From: Capitella teleta
Taxonomy: Eukaryota; Annelida; Polychaeta; Capitellidae
Direction: 5' to 3'
Assembly: GCA_000328365.1 (NCBI GenBank)
Contig: KB298218.1
Coordinates: forward strand, 190,747-254,746
Length of the DNA stretch: 64,000 nucleotides
In this document: positions 52,301-64,000 of the stretch, piece by piece
How the letters are laid out: the number at the start of each line of letters is the position of its first letter
How positions within the stretch are numbered: the first letter of the stretch is position 1
Translations under genes and position numbers: made by a program
The notes under the pieces: generated by a model
The model's input: the letters and a program-made list of their open reading frames with translations, nothing else
The model's database searches: none
What the model was told of the DNA's origin: nothing

Positions 52301-55300
52301 TGCAGCTGCCTGTTGTTGCTGCTGTTGAAGCAGTTGCAGCTGCAGATGTGCAGCAACTTGCTGTTGTTGCAGCATGGACATCTGAGAACCAGCTGCCAGC
52401 TGTTGATGAAGTTGCAGCTGAGCAGCGTTGAGCTGATGGGCATAGGACGCTGGTATGGCTGCCATCAGGGGGTGCGAGGGGCTGGGGGCGAGGCTGGTGA
52501 CGGCCGTCACCGCGGGGTAGGCGTGGCTGGTGTGACTGCTGTCAAAGTGGCTGCTGCTGGAACTGCTAGCGGTAGGGGTCAGCGAGTGCACAGACGAGGG
52601 TCGACTGCCCTGCTGGATGCGCCGGATCTCCTGGTCTTTCTTCAGCAACTCAGGGTCGCGGTACGGCTCCACATTGCGAGACTTATCCGACACAAGAGGG
52701 CTGTTGCCCTTGGCATTGTCTTTGGCAGCCATGGCGTGCTGCTCACCGCCAGCACTGCGTTGTGACCAGGCGACCTCACTGTCTTTATTGTTGTTATGTT
52801 CCATATGCCCCGACGAGGTTGGCCGGTCGGGGGAGGGCCCGGGGCCTGGGCCGTCACCCCTGGGCGAAGGCCCGGCCCCAACGCCCCCGGAACACTCACT
52901 GGGATATGCCCCACTCATGCTAGCCAGCGACGTGGCGGCAGCCATGTCCTCCCAGTTGCGTTTAGCCGCAGCACTGGTTTCCGAAGTCCGAGACATTTTA
53001 GTGATTTGATCGGTGAGCGATTGGTTGAGGTTGATTCCCGAGTGGTCCTTGCCGACAGGCTGCCCAGCTTCACTGTTGCGCGGGGGGCTGTGCTGTGGCG
53101 CTGCTGTATCGCCTTCCTTCCTGGCCCCAAAGTCCAGCAGATGTATCTTCTTGTAGTGCATGCTATCCTCGTCTTTGTGGCACTGAGCGCTCTTGGCGCG
53201 CAAGGAGTCTGGCAAGAGGTGGCGGCGGCTCGTCTTCTGCTTCTTCAGTTCCGCGCCTGAGCTGCCGTCATCGTGCGTCTCACCTGACGATGACCTCGTC
53301 TTCTCGTCGCGCACCTCTGAGTCAGACGACAGGGGAGAAGCGGATCCCGTGGACGAATGTTTGTTGCTCCTGCCCCTTCCCGCGTCCGTGATGTCCCCGT
53401 CAGAACCTGCAAAAAGAAATCAGAAATAACAACCGAGGGAAACAGATACCAACAATCAGCACACATATTACATCCCATTAACCAGTAATCATAATGGAGT
53501 GCTCCTATTTAAAGACAATTATCACTTCCGAAGCACTGATTGTAACAATTAAACTGATCCGCACAGAAAGAATTGGAATCTAATTACACTTACTGTTGTT
53601 ATGCTTCTGACTTCTAGGCGACGATGAAGCACTTGATTTGACCTGTGGATGAACAACAAGAGGGTAAGACACAGCCACACCTGTCCGAGGCAGCAGCGTA
53701 CACGCATCGATTGCGCCTCTGCCGTGACGTCAGACGGCCACAAAGCCGCTCACGCCAAAAGAGAGCATTGAGCTGTCGAGGGTGGTGCCTGGTTATTCAG
53801 TGACCCTCGTATTGCACCTGTCATCCATATAAGACATCAAATCGGACGTCGGTCGCATTCCACGCACGCACGCACATTGAGGTCATGCACAGCGATTGCA
53901 GAGGGACTGATCTCAGCATACACGAGTATCGATTACATGCAACAGAGGAAGATGCCAGCATCCAGGGAGCTCTATTCCGACCTCCTTGAGTACAGCAGCA
54001 GATCACGCATGCACTTCTAGGAAGCGGCAATCGATGTAATCCGCAGGTTAAATAAAGGCACCGAGCGAAGAAAGAGCAAGCGACGAGGTCAGTAAAGGCG
54101 GACGGCTGAGCTCAGCACGAACGCATTTACACTTAGTACAACACACAGGGAATCAATGACGAGCGATAAAGGCCACTGAATGGTAATTACGTCATCGCTG
54201 GGCACTCACCGATGCGGATGACGAAGCGGGCGATTTGGCCTCCAAGTGACTGCGTCTGCTTCGACTCGGCCGCACTCCAACGTTCTCTCCGCGTAATATC
54301 GAAGTGACCACTGCAACGACAACATAAACATCAAATCAATGTGAAATAGCGGCGATCGATTCGCAGCGCGCAGGTGGCTGCAGCAACAAGACTTCGATTA
54401 GCACAACAAAGCAGAGCGAACAACGGTCGTCGGCTAATCCAGGCTGCAGCATGCGTCATGCCCCTCCACCTCATGCTCGTTCCATCTGTCCATCATTTGA
54501 CATCCATTATTGAAGGAGCGACGCATATTTCTGCATAATAATCACCGCTACGCAGCCGACGACAGGCAACAGCAGAGAAAAAAAAAAGCGATTCACGTAT
54601 CGATCGTGGATTTCTTTTGTTGGCATTACGTCTCATTCGAAATGCACACGGGTTTTACTGAGTACCCACTACAACACGTAGTACGGTGCTCTACTAGTAC
54701 GTACACACGCGCGCGGTTGAGTGAGCGAACGTTCAACTGCAGCAGAGATGAGGGCTTTTATTATGGAGATACAACAGCATTAACATAAGTGAGTTCGTGA
54801 CCCACTGTGACCCCCCTCCCTGCGGCTTTGCAAGCGTGACTGCATCCTTAAGCAGCGATAATAGTAAGCCAGCATCATAAACGAGATAAAAAAAATTCAA
54901 ATCAACCGAACGATCAGAAAAAGCCGCACGAGAAAGTCAGGAAAAAGAAGAAAAATTGCACCAACAAGCAGTAAGCACAGCACGAGGTGGCAGCATAAAA
55001 ATAGCGCACAGCGTATGAAGTAAGTTGCATCGTGGCAATGAGTTAACAACATCATAGCAGATACTAAATAGTTCACAACGCACGGAGGAGCATATTCTAT
55101 GAGTAGCCCCTGCTTACAAACGACCCCATTCCGAACCGCATGCAATAAATAGCGGAGGAGGAGGAGGAGAACAGCACGCTGCTTCTTTATGAACCACTCA
55201 AGAGATGCAATCAACCCGGCTCGGCAACTGCTGCTGTGAGCCGACGTCCAGGCGACGCTTGCATCGATCGCCACGACATGAGACAGACTCACAATACGGA

Positions 55301-58300
55301 GTAGATAGGGCCAAGGACCCTCACGGGCGGGCGGGAGAGCATCGATTGCGACACGCGCTCCTCCTCGGCGCATTGCACCCACATCTTTATTGTTAGCGCA
55401 GTTATCAGGTTTTTTTTTTTTTCCTCTTGCTTCTTTCGTAAAACATTCGATATGTCAAGCACGTATCCGGTACGAGTGCGGAGTCGCTGTGTTTTTTTTC
55501 TCTTGTTCGCGAAACTAGGTTTAGATTTGTTTTTTTTTTCTTCTTTTCCAAGCAAGGGGAAGGGCCAAGAAAGCGGCTGTGAAGCCAGCAAAACGCCGAT
55601 GTGTGTTGTACATCAGACGAGGAGGAGAAGTAAATCAAAACATTATGTCTGCTGCTTCAGGGGGCTATGATATGATTGTCTAGGATAAATAACTCCATTA
55701 TTTAGCTAGCATTGTCAGATCTCACACACACACTACACTAGGTGGAACCTGAATCAATAAGGTCAGGAACACACACTGCACAGCCGCAGTCTGGCATCGT
55801 GACAGTGCGATGAGATAACAACGATAAAGCATTTTAAATTTAAGTTGATAGCATCGATAAGACGAGTGGTTGCGAGATGCTCGAGAGGACGGACTCGAAG
55901 CAAAACAAAAGGTCACCTTTCTACAGTGGCGACTCTCAATCCCGACGACACACACACACACAGTATCCACACTGCAGGAATACTCCGATCGTCAGCACAA
56001 AACTCCCAAGGACGCTAATGATGTCTAAACAGGCTTCTTTGTGTAGCAAACAGGTCGGCGCACGCAACTCAACAGGCACAGACTGACTCACTCGCCTCGT
56101 AAGCGCTAAGCAGTCTACGGCGAACCACTCCGATTCAGCGCTCATCTGAAGTCGGACAGTCCAGGGTGCAGGGTATTCCGGTGGATAATTTCAGCGCTAA
56201 ACAGGTCAAAGAGCGAATCTCTCCGATCGGCGTATGCTGAGCGTGAAGAACCGCATTCCACGATAGCGCTACTCAGTCAACACAATGCGAGTCCATTGGC
56301 CACGAGCCGAGGGGTGACAGGTTGCGCGGCCGCCTTAATCGCGCAAAGTAATCCGCATCGATTTCTCAGAAAAAAAGGACTCCAATCCATCACCAGCAAA
56401 ACACGCCAAGCCCGACATCAATCACCGATGAATCGATACAAGCACCGGATGGGTCACCTACATTTCGCCCAGATCCTGATCCCCCTTTCTGGGAATGGGA
56501 TCGCCTACTGATTTCCGTGTAATTGACATGGTTAGGAAAGGGGGAGGGGAACACTCTAAGCGGAGAGGGGGTCGGGAGTTCAGTGCACTCATTGAAATCC
56601 GCCAGCATCACAACAGCCTGCCTCGCGCGGTCATAACAGAAGCGGCCCCCGCAACGATCCAGCGCCTGGTATGCGTGCAAACTGAACGTCCTTTGTGCGC
56701 ACAGTAAACAAATATCGATGACTTACTACGAAAATCTGCTTCGCGCTGCTGCTGCTGCTGCTGCGGCGGCGGCAAAATAGAGCGGCCTTGACCTTGCTAT
56801 CGAAATAGCAACGCGATCATCGACTGAAATGCTGCGGCGCAAATGATTATATCACGCTCATTCATAAAACGATCGGTGATCAATTAGGGGGGTTGGGGGG
56901 ATTACTTTTAATGCAGGTGCTCAATTATGCAAACCCGTATGATTGTCGGTGATAGAGAGATGTTATATACACTCGAGTGCATAATAGCGTCGTTTGATCC
57001 GGCAGCGATCGATAGCAGAGCGGCTAAGCGAGTAGAAGGCGTCTGGATGTCGCGATTTAGACACGAAAAGCAGAACTGGCATCGAAGCCAGCATTGACGA
57101 GGGCAGCTCCCCGCCCGGCGCGCACGGCACATCGATTGGACAGCCAGGCAGCCGGCATCCGCCTATAGCACTAATGTCAGCAGAAATAATTCAGTCCTAT
57201 GTACACAGTGTGTACATGCAGATGTCGTGGCGTATACTCTCGCTGTCATACATACGTTCTGCACCTGTCAGCCGCACGCACGCCCGCCTCTCGGGTCCCT
57301 GGGTGTTATCGCTTGGATTGTCGACCTCCACTTCACCGATAACGAAGTAAAAGGTGATAAATAGTCTTCAATCACCTTTAACGGATTAATCAATCCGATC
57401 AAGCGATGAGTCAGCCGTGTAAAGTAGGTCACAGGCTGATTGTGTTATAGCCTACTGGGGCTGCTGCGTTTATCAATACAAATTGAGAGCACAATTTACC
57501 CGCATTCCTCAACAACAAAACAACAAACAAAAACGATCGAAATCCAAACCGAGTGCGATTAAAACAACCATTAAAAATGAACCCACATCAAGATGCCTGA
57601 CCTCGCAACGAGATATTTACAATGACATGATACAGACGCACGTGTATTAATTACCAATATTGCGGTTTTAAATTCTTCAGTAATCACCCGCTGTTACTTT
57701 TTTCTCTCTCTCAAGCGGATACGCTTGGACTGTTGCGCATATTTTCTTACGTGAAGCGTGGCATTTTCTCAGCAAACAAAATGCGCTGAGTGGGCGACGA
57801 ACTGTCACAAGGGGCAAATACAAGACGCCATTGTGACAAGCGCGTGACGGAAAAAAGCTGCAACAAGGCTGAGCCAAGAGAGCTAAAGCGACGACGGGGC
57901 CACGCACACCTACCTGTAGCAGTGAACGCCAAAGCACAATGTTAATCCGAAGAATATACCACACACACAGTGACACACAAAAAGAGAGTCCAGATTGTAC
58001 TGTAGTACAGGTGGATTAAGCAGGCGATTAAACACCGCTGTACGCGGGCATAAACACGCCGTGTGTAAGCCGTATCGAGATGTGTTTGGCTTCGATTATC
58101 TTGCAGCTGCCGCTGTGCCAGCGATAGTTCAAGTGCGCAACCACCGGTCTTGGCTACAGACTGGCTTCGCTCACAGCACAGCCAGCCTCCTCGCGGAAGA
58201 AGAGCGGCGCCTACGTGCCTCGCTCACGGCCGCCGTACTCCATTGTATCGAGACTATACAACCCGCAATAAACCCCAGATTATCCCTAAACGGGCACAGC

Positions 58301-61300
58301 GCGATCGGTGGTCAGTTAAGCCGTAGGTGGTAGGTGAATATCGAGCGGGTTCGCAATAACCGGGGCGCCGTGCATCGACATAGAAAGAAAAAAAACAGTC
58401 TTCTTCACACAGAAAGATGGCGAGCACACTCCCCCTCTACGCCAGCCGCAGCACCCAGCCCCCTCGCATCAGAAGGGGAAAAAATGCAATAGATAGCTTG
58501 AGTGAGCTTTATGGGAAGTCGCTGGGCTGTCGTTTATAGCGAAAACGTGCTTTGAAAGCTCGCAGGCAATCGATATCTGTTCTACTCGTCTACTACAGCG
58601 GAATACATTAACAGAGAAGAGGGGTTATGAAGCGGCTTCATATATTATTACGTGCGGCGCATAAGTGGAGAGGAATAAGAAGGCAGGCCGCGTGGACTGT
58701 TGTACCTGCAAGGCAGTGACAGACACGTTGTTTACACCAAGCACGTCGCGACAACGCGCCGCCGGTCAAGACATTGTGTAACAAGGAACGGACAGAAGAA
58801 GAAGAAGAATATGTCACTCACCGCCGTCGCCTAGCAACTGCATGTGCACTTTGGCCGGATCTTCGGATGTCTCTCTCAGCACAGTGTCATCGGTTAAGCT
58901 GAGACGCTGGCAAAAAGAACAAGTTAATGATCGCTCCAAAACGACAATTATCGATCAGTGCTCCCCCCCCCCCCCTCCGCCTGGGCTTAAATGGATTATC
59001 AGTTAGCCCCCGCGGGCACACAATACACTGTTAGTCAGTAGTAGCCGCTCTAATCCCCAAATTGCATAATCCGAAAGAAAAAAAAAAGTCCTGCTTCTTA
59101 ACAAAATAACAATGCGTAAGCTTCCAAGCGCACACTCTATAGTGTAGAAATTCACGCTGTAATAATTTATGCTCCCTTAAAGATTGAACCGCCGTCAGTA
59201 TTACATAATCCGTGTTCGCAGAGAGCCTCAATAAAGTCTGCTGCTGAAGGTCACTGGATGACATCAGCAGGGGAAATATAAATAACCCCAAACCCCCCTG
59301 AGGAAATGGGTCCTCTCGGTTAACATAGGGTCACACGTCAGCGCAAAAGAATGCGAGTGGGGGGGGGGAAGGAAGGGAACCGCTGACGACACCGCCTCGT
59401 TTATTTCCCACAAAACCAGCGACATTACTTTTACTAGTAAGGAAAAAAACCCCCCAACAACCCACCTCAGTATTAAAAGAGAATAGAAGGGTCATAGCCA
59501 CTGAATAATACACTCAAACTTGAAAGGTCTCTTTTCATAGCTCGTCTATTATTCGTTGCAAATCAGTACTGAGAATAATACTGGTAAAAGGAGAGGAAAA
59601 AAAATACTAGGCTTACAGCGTGGATGTGAGGGGGAAAAAATACATCTCTATCAGTGAAGCATACATTCTCGGAGCGAGGGAAAACACAACATACATCACT
59701 TTATTTTATTACTGTTGCGTGAAAAGAAAAAAAAATATCGCGGTTCGAGCATAACCAGTTCAGTCTTATGACGGATTGATGGGGGGAAGGGGGGAGTGCT
59801 GTTTTTAATAGCAGGCGCTTCACAACTTAAATAGCACTAAATACTCAGTTAACAGCAGCGTCCTCTGTGTGCGCGCGCATGTCATGTGGCAAGGACAAAC
59901 GTACACTCCCCCCTTTGCACTTTGACCCAAACAGGAAAGCGGCACTCAAGAGTAAAAAAACAAGGCACTTGAGGTGTATAATGATGATACTTACACGGCT
60001 GGTTTCGTTGTACGAGCGGATGACGGCCGTGTACCACTGCGTCGAGCCGTCTACGCGGTACACCTGCAGCCTGAAGCCAACCAGGACGGAGGGCGCGTTG
60101 AGCAGGAGGTCCTGGCCCTGTTGTTCCTCCAACCAGACGCGCACTGCCTCCGTGGACGACTGTGAGGGACACGGGTCTCCGTCCTGAATGAGCAGAAAGA
60201 CAGGGCTCTAATCAGACAGCGGGCAGCGAGGGGAAAATCCCTCGTATTCGTTCTACTGCTCATATAATGCAATAACACACGGCAGCAGCAGACGTGTTCA
60301 TCAAATTAGCCGACGTCATTCGTCCCATGCTGGTGCCGTATATGAAGCTGCGGGTTACAATGCAATACCAGCATCGACTTGTCAAGGGACTCGCCTTTAC
60401 CTCAACAGTTATTGAGTGTGAATCTCCGCGGGGGGTCGTGAAGCGGGGGTATGAGGAGAGGCCGAATGCGGACCCCTTCCAGGCATTTCCCTGATGTCAA
60501 GACAAAGCGATATTCGCGGAAATAATGGGGCGTCATGGCAACCAGGAAATGTGATTGAGCGCAAAATATCATCGATTAGAAGTCAAAAGCACGCCAGCAC
60601 AAAAGAAAACACGCGGACCGGAGGGGGGGGGGGGGCATAATGATGAGCGTATGCATAGATCGATGCTTACTACGCTAGCCACTGCCTGCCGCCGAAACAG
60701 CTGCTGCGATGGACAGATGGAGCGAACGACAGAAGAGAGAGTTGATTCAAGCGGAGATCGCCACAAAGGAAGGAGGGGGCGGAGGGAGGGTTGAGGTCAG
60801 GGAAGAAGAGGTGTCCGAGATGGAATGCAGCTGATTCGCAATGGTCAGTATGACACACCGATTGCAATCAACACGCTCTAATTTAAACACACAAGTCGCC
60901 GAGCAGAGGTCGTTGAGTGCAATGTTGGCGAAGCGGAACAATCGCGGTCATTAAATGGTGCATTGGCAGCAAACCGATTTGACCACAAAACCGATTCGCC
61001 GAATCAATCGGTCGCTGCACCCTAACTAGGTCACAAGGTCACGGTGCTTGAGAATTACAAGCCAAACAAGTCAACATGAATGCGTATATATGCACGCTGG
61101 CTGAACAACACCTCGGAAATTCAAATTATATGTAAATTACTCAAGCAGAGATATCTCTATACAGAGTAGTATAGGGATGAAATCGAAATGTTGTTATACA
61201 TGACTAATGCACTGTACGAAGACTCTTTTTACCGGTGATATTAGCGGCTGAGGAGTGGACGTGAATCGATTTACAATGACGCCATAAATAATCATAAATC

Positions 61301-64000
61301 TCACTTGATGAGTTTAAAAGTTCAGCTCTTGGAAGACCCGACTGTCAAAAAAGCAGGGAGTTCAGTAAGATGTCGATATAAATTATGATAATGTAACCAG
61401 GTGATCTTGCGCCCAAGGAAAGCCGATTGAGCGATGATGACTATTCAAAGAAAGCATGAATATGCATGAGATTTGAACTTTTACGAAGAAGACCCTGCCA
61501 AGACAAGTCCTCGCACGGACTTGTACAATTCTCCACAGCGAAAATCACTTACGATTAAAATTGACCGCCGGTCATGCGATAACATGACACCGCAACACAG
61601 ACCACGAAGTTTAGCAATGCAATCACGAAGGGAAAAAAAGGTGAGAACATCCTCTATGCAAACACAGGCTGCGGGCCTGGGGGCATTTGGAACATGACAG
61701 CACGGCCTCGTAAGTGTACGCCCAGCATAACATTATGCAATCAATACTCTCACCGCGCAATAATACCTGATTAGCACATACCTTGCACGGTTTCAAGGTG
61801 GAAGGGTGTACGAAGGAGAGGCGCTTAGTGCACAGGTCCTCAATCGCAGCCGACGGGTTGCTACTCTCGCCGTAGCCAACGCGGTCGGCCAGGGCATCAA
61901 AAGCCTGCAAAGAAGAAGAAGAAGAAAAAAAATGAGGAAAAAAAAGGGTCATAATAGAGAGCTCATTTATCAGCATTCATCATGAGTCATATTAAAATAG
62001 GTGTTTGCAAAGTCAACCCTCACCCCCTTCTCTCTCTCTATATATATATTTGAATCTCTTCAGGGTTTAAGAAAAATCCCCCCCCCCTTCAATATTCTAG
62101 TGGTGATATGCATGACAGTATGAATGAGGGAATATTTGATCAGAAGAAATACATCCAATAACGCCAAAAGATAATATATATGAGGTTTGAGGAGTGGTGT
62201 TTGGCTGCCAGTTATGATACATGCAAGTATTGCTACCCCCCCCCCCCTACTGGTTATGTGAATAATTGCGTAATGTAATCATATGTAAGTTAGGTGATTG
62301 TCAATAATAATCAGGAATCGTGAGGTTTGCTTCACGTGTTATTTATCAGACAGAGGGATCGTCTCAAAACGCATGACGCATAAAAAAAACCAAAAAAAAA
62401 AAAACACACAGAGTAACATTATACGAGGCTTAGCCATAAAAAAAAAAAAAAAAAAAAAAAATCGCTAAGATTATCATGCAGCCAGTGAAAAGCGTATACG
62501 GCAGGAATCCCACATGTTTCTACCTGTCGCTAACGTACTCAATTACACTCGCGAGAATCGGTGAACGGTAGCTTGGTTAAATCATAACGCACTCGAGAGC
62601 AATAATCATAACGCACTTATGGCGAATGAAGCGCCAATGCCAGATGGCATTTTAATTGATGGAAATACTTCTGAGTACAAGGTACAATGCTGAATGTACA
62701 CAAAGCGATGCTAGATAAGCGAATCGGATAAGCCACGAGCAGTGACGAGTTTATGAGAGCTTATCAGCGGTATCACCAACGCCCCCCCACCCCCCTTGTA
62801 TATGCAGCCCCTGGAACCTAAATAAAATACTGTGTTCGTGAAAGTGAAGCAAAATCAAATAATGCGGCTAGTCAAGACGCCGTGAACCCAACCGAACATC
62901 GAACAGAAGGGAAAAAATATCACGAGCTAATTTTATCAGATGTGCGAGGAAAATTTTATTTATATTTTTTTCTAAAGGAAAAAAAAAAAAAAATACATTT
63001 CCTCTGAAATTCTGATAGTCAACACTATAAGAAGCTCAAATGCAACGCTTGGCTTGTTTTCATAATGACATTCAGTAACAACGCCAGAGAGAGAGAGAGA
63101 GAGAGAGAGCGAAATGCCGTGGGCCTCAGTGGAAAAAAACAAAAACATAATTCGATGTTATCTCAATGATCTAGACATCTGAGTCGCAACCCAGATTCGC
63201 CCCAAACCACAGCGGGAGGAGGAGGAGGAGGAGGAGGAGGGGAGGAAGCCAATCTCGCAGGCTCTCGTTATACTGCCACTCCGCCGCGAGTGTTCAATGC
63301 TGAAGAGCAGCTACATCACTCCAACTGCATTTTGCTGCGTAAAGGCTTCGCTTATTCAGCGGAGTGGAAGCCTCATGTTTACATGCTGTGTGTGTGGCAA
63401 TTACGACACATCGAAATTGGTCCACTGTGCGTGGAAACCTTAGCATGCTATAATGCTGGAATACTAGATAAAATCCCCTTTGATATATTACATAAAGCAT
63501 GCACCTATGTACCGGGTATGTAAATAACCGCTCATGTATCAACCATTGTTTATTTAATCGCATTACTAGTATAACAGAGCAAATCATATATCGTATTTCT
63601 TATGCACAAGGCTGTTGATGAACTTGTTACAGTAGTGTATACACTATGCATTTGACATTATTGCGTGAATATAAATAACAAAAATGGCTGAATCACATTC
63701 GTCACTGAATTCGGCGTGTAACACACAGACGAGCGGTGTCATCTTGTTCAACAGCACACGTGTTTTCAATATTCAATATATAGTGCAATACTTGACAGCT
63801 CACCGCACGCAAACCACGATTCCAGCAGCCATTAAAATGCTGCACACAGGAAGCCAAGCAGCTTCAGGCAGGACCCATGAATGATGATGATGTCGAGTAC
63901 TCACCAGGGCAGGGACCTTATCAGTGCTGTGCTTATCGAAGGAGGGAGGGGCCCAGGTCAGACCACATTCCACCAGGAAGACTTGGAAGGATTTCTGGAC
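46380..64000 (-). CDS. JMJD1C: KDM3-family histone H3K9 demethylase, JMJD1C-like; 5' end outside window
   Basis: Fe(II)/2-oxoglutarate JmjC protein of the nucleus. Seventeen exons: 64000-63905 (partial), 61904-61782, 60183-59995, 58906-58822, 54310-54210, 53642-53594, 53406-52014, 51955-51655, 51505-51326, 51236-49590, 49533-49273, 49217-48808, 48741-48251, 48191-47040, 46991-46678, 46629-46498, 46442-46380; phases agree, 2,328 codons visible. N-terminal conserved module: [47 protein letters not shown]. Then a long disordered part with poly-Gln and an ERAERERAE coiled coil. Zinc finger [20 protein letters not shown] (about 48400-48480), LRDLL motif (LXXLL type) and JmjC domain with iron ligands His (47118-47116) and Asp (47112-47110) in [11 protein letters not shown] and His (46683-46681) in [19 protein letters not shown] and the GENVG block favour JMJD1C over KDM3A/B. 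Whether it demethylates H3K9 cannot be judged from sequence. Confidence 0.93.
51785..51915 (-). repeat. JMJD1C: Tandem repeat coding for Glu-Arg-Ala-Glu-Arg units
   Basis: Short in-frame tandem repeats (GCTCGTTCCCTCTCT-like on plus) code for a charged [11 protein letters not shown] helix in the demethylase. This is predicted to be a coiled coil or single alpha-helix. Confidence 0.75.
52269..52294 (-). repeat. JMJD1C: CAG-repeat encoding poly-Gln tract
   Basis: An uninterrupted CTG run on plus codes nine Gln in the demethylase; further CAG/CAA-rich tracts continue to about 52400. Similar Gln-rich stretches occur at the same place in JMJD1C of other animals. Confidence 0.85.
54311..58821 (-). 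other. JMJD1C: 4.5-kb intron of the JMJD1C-like gene, relatively CpG-rich
   Basis: The largest intron of the gene; its 3' half has introns of about 50 bp. The sequence between about 55200 and 58500 is richer in CG dinucleotides than the intergenic DNA to the left. A CTG/GCGGCGGC microsatellite lies near 56740-56775. An AAGATGGCG motif of YY1 type occurs at 58415-58423. I see no exon, RNA gene or transposon terminus. It may hold enhancers or an internal promoter; that is speculation. Confidence 0.45.
58907..59994 (-). other. JMJD1C: 1.1-kb intron of the JMJD1C-like gene
   Basis: Contains a C-run (about 58963-58975), G-runs near 59360 and 59785, and A-runs. No exon or transposon recognised. 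Confidence 0.5.
60184..61781 (-). other. JMJD1C: 1.6-kb intron of the JMJD1C-like gene
   Basis: Contains a G-run (about 60623-60635) and otherwise unique-looking sequence with scattered ATCGAT strings. No exon or transposon recognised. Confidence 0.5.
63085..63109. repeat. (GA)n microsatellite
   Basis: About twelve uninterrupted AG units in the demethylase intron. Confidence 0.9.
63214..63246. repeat. (GGA)n microsatellite
   Basis: About ten GGA units with one slip near 63240, in the demethylase intron. Confidence 0.9.

Larger units (their letters stand above)
61905..63904 (-). other. JMJD1C: 2.0-kb intron of the JMJD1C-like gene with microsatellites
   Basis: Holds TA, poly-C (62079-62086, 62227-62236), poly-A (about 62395-62404, 62438-62460, 62980-62993), GA (63085-63109) and GGA (63214-63246) repeats. 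No exon or transposon recognised. Confidence 0.55.

Noticed and set aside
52241-52431. Plus-strand Ala-rich or Leu-rich frames
   Set aside because: They are the reverse reading of CAG repeats coding poly-Gln in the demethylase.
57995-58333. Plus-strand frame of 112 codons in the demethylase intron
   Set aside because: No recognisable motif and no splice context; its length is unsurprising in a CG-rich stretch.

Overview
This is nuclear DNA from an invertebrate animal with a compact genome. The genes are intron-rich, most introns are only about 45-100 bp with GT-AG ends, and many kinds of transposon fragments are present. The gene set (ciliary central-pair protein, O-GlcNAcase, KDM3/JMJD1C demethylase, selenocysteine synthase) is animal. 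Very short introns would suit a sponge or a tunicate, but I cannot fix the species from sequence alone. One 50-base N gap lies at 26952-27001.

Layout. Bases 913-2046 (minus) are TTC1. SEPSECS (2752-4598, plus) is divergent from it across about 0.7 kb. CFAP46 (4810-18951, minus) converges on SEPSECS and fills 14 kb with dozens of small exons. Its first intron holds a TA-flanked inverted-repeat element into which a tRNA-Ser-derived SINE has inserted. PACRGL (20534-21794, plus) lies head-to-head with CFAP46, making a divergent pair of genes linked to cilia, with a LINE remnant between them. Bases 21795-26516 are a gene-free, transposon-rich stretch.

Two complete tandem copies of O-GlcNAcase follow on the plus strand: OGA-A (26517-33134, 13 exons, 745 aa) and OGA-B (38209-45507, 13 exons, 787 aa). 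Between them lies a broken Ty3/Gypsy element (33420-38075), itself interrupted by a TTAA-flanked DNA element that has a sister copy in OGA-A intron 1. OGA-B intron 1 carries a hAT-like and a pogo-like non-autonomous element. The 3' halves of the two OGA genes are almost identical, introns included, whereas their 5' introns differ strongly. This suggests gene conversion after duplication.

From 46380 to the right edge runs a JMJD1C-like KDM3 histone demethylase gene (minus). 2,328 codons are visible in 17 exons and the 5' end is missing. Its 3' half has tiny introns, while its 5' half has introns of 1.1-4.5 kb.

The window reads as ordinary animal housekeeping, ciliary and chromatin genes plus transposon debris. 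I found no unmistakably new biological system. The most informative signals are the homogenised OGA pair, the nested transposons, and the paralogous repeat copy that shows what the N gap probably hides. Exon boundaries were read by eye from splice signals, reading-frame phase and remembered protein families; no alignment was run.
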